This document shows positions 63,317-64,000 of a stretch of 64,000 nucleotides of DNA, in pieces. A model generated the notes under the pieces. The model was not told the DNA's origin. It made no database searches and was given only the letters and a program-made list of their open reading frames with translations. The stretch lies in NCBI GenBank assembly GCA_028284065.1, contig JANQSJ010000014.1, forward strand, positions 186,001 to 250,000, read 5' to 3'. The stretch's first letter is position 1. The number at the start of each line of letters is the position of its first letter. The stretch is from Parvularculaceae bacterium. Its GTDB lineage: Bacteria; Pseudomonadota; Alphaproteobacteria; Caulobacterales; Parvularculaceae. A program made the position numbers and the translations under genes.

Positions 63317-64000
63317 TCACGCCGCGCCGGCGTTTTCGCCAAGGACGCCCCTGGCGATCTGGTCGCGCTCAATCGATTCGAATAGCGCCTTGAAGTTGCC
63401 TTCGCCGAACCCGTCGTCCTTCTTGCGCTGAATGAACTCGAAAAAGATCGGCCCCACCTGCGTATCCGAGAAGATCTGCAGGAGCAGCCGCGGATCGCCG
63501 TCCTCCGTTGACCCGTCGAGCAAGATGCCGCGCTCCTTCAGCTCGCTGACCGGTTCGCCATGGCCCGGCAGTCGTTCGTCCAGCATCTCATAGTACGTGT
63601 CCGGCGGCGCCGTCATGAACGGCACGCCGCGCGCCTTCAGCCGGTCCCAGCAAGCAAGCAGATCGTCGCAGGAGAAAGCGATATGCTGAATGCCTTCGCC
63701 ATTATACTGCATCAGAAACTCTTCGATCTGGCCTTTGCCGCCGCCGCCCTCTTCATTGAGCGGAATACGGATTTTTCCGTCCGGCGCGGTCATCGCGCGC
63801 GACAGGAGCCCGGTATATTCGCCCTTGATGTCAAAATAGCGGATCTCCTTGAAGTTAAAGAGCCGCTCGTAAAAATTCGCCCAATAGTCCATACGCCCGC
63901 GATAGACATTGTGCGTCAGGTGATCGATCACCTTGAAACCGCAGCCCTCCGGATGCCGGTCGACGCCTTCCAGATACTCAAAGTCGATATCGTAAATCGA
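63317..64000 (-). CDS. hppD: 4-hydroxyphenylpyruvate dioxygenase (5' end outside window)
   Basis: The last 227 residues of the protein; the N-terminal third lies beyond base 64000. The C-terminal VOC half is intact: [80 protein letters not shown] and the final [20 protein letters not shown], which supplies the iron-binding Glu. HPPD converts 4-hydroxyphenylpyruvate to homogentisate. It heads the tyrosine-degradation segment with the VOC and FAH genes downstream. Confidence 0.95.
   Translation of the reverse strand, partial: SIYDIDFEYLEGVDRHPEGCGFKVIDHLTHNVYRGRMDYWANFYERLFNFKEIRYFDIKGEYTGLLSRAMTAPDGKIRIPLNEEGGGGKGQIEEFLMQYNGEGIQHIAFSCDDLLACWDRLKARGVPFMTAPPDTYYEMLDERLPGHGEPVSELKERGILLDGSTEDGDPRLLLQIFSDTQVGPIFFEFIQRKKDDGFGEGNFKALFESIERDQIARGVLGENAGAA

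Overview
The window is high-GC, gene-dense DNA with almost entirely chromosomal, housekeeping content. It most resembles an alphaproteobacterium of the Caulobacterales / Parvularculales / Hyphomonadales type. That placement is an inference from gene families and from recognisable neighbourhoods: xseB-dxs-tlyA, ftsE-ftsX-ydcF-plsC, obgE-nadD-rsfS-rlmH-envC-ctpA-DUF610-rppH and an atpHAGDC locus. I saw no rRNA, tRNA, IS element, prophage or CRISPR array.

Layout. 1-6.1 kb: the 3' part of a sulfatase, an exported protein, a VOC protein, a TIGR01244-type phosphatase-like protein, and an ATP-grasp-like gene overlapping a metallo-beta-lactamase-fold hydrolase. 6.2-10.7 kb: six tandem paralogues of a DUF6090-like membrane-anchored family, each overlapping the next by 4 bp, followed by a TerB-like gene. 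11.5-23.8 kb: pdxH/aroC (divergent), two methyltransferases, tlyA, a lysine-rich mini-protein and an RHH-like gene, dxs, xseB, a histidine phosphatase, a histone-deacetylase-family protein and a purine phosphoribosyltransferase. 23.9-34.4 kb: a zinc-ribbon/DUF3426 protein divergent from ftsEX-ydcF-plsC, a MarR-type regulator, a leucyl aminopeptidase, a TPR lipoprotein, a GST and an Old Yellow Enzyme. 34.5-45.1 kb: obgE-nadD-egtD-like-rsfS-rlmH-envC, ctpA, a divergent polysaccharide deacetylase, rppH, a GST and a SOUL protein. 45.3-52.5 kb: the F1 ATP synthase locus, interrupted by five unrelated genes. 52.7-64 kb: an acyltransferase, an S9 peptidase, priA, a DUF1036 protein, a HAD nucleotidase, dapD, and a tyrosine-degradation segment (fah - VOC - hppD) running off the right edge.

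The two most unusual features are the DUF6090-like array and the broken-up ATP synthase locus. In the array, a nearly invariant 39-residue membrane anchor carries an acidic residue inside the membrane segment, and it is joined to strongly diverged exported parts. In the ATP synthase locus an I78-type inhibitor lipoprotein and a methyltransferase-like gene sit between atpA and atpG, a cupin is coupled between atpG and atpD, and a YHS-like protein and a membrane protein lie between atpD and atpC. Smaller points are an EgtD-family enzyme with a substituted substrate-contact position inside the obgE-rsfS operon, and two copies of a CTCTAG-ended repeat that supply the stop codons of neighbouring genes.

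All functional calls come from motif and family recognition by eye, with no database search. Start codons were chosen from ribosome-binding sites and neighbour spacing, and some are uncertain as noted.
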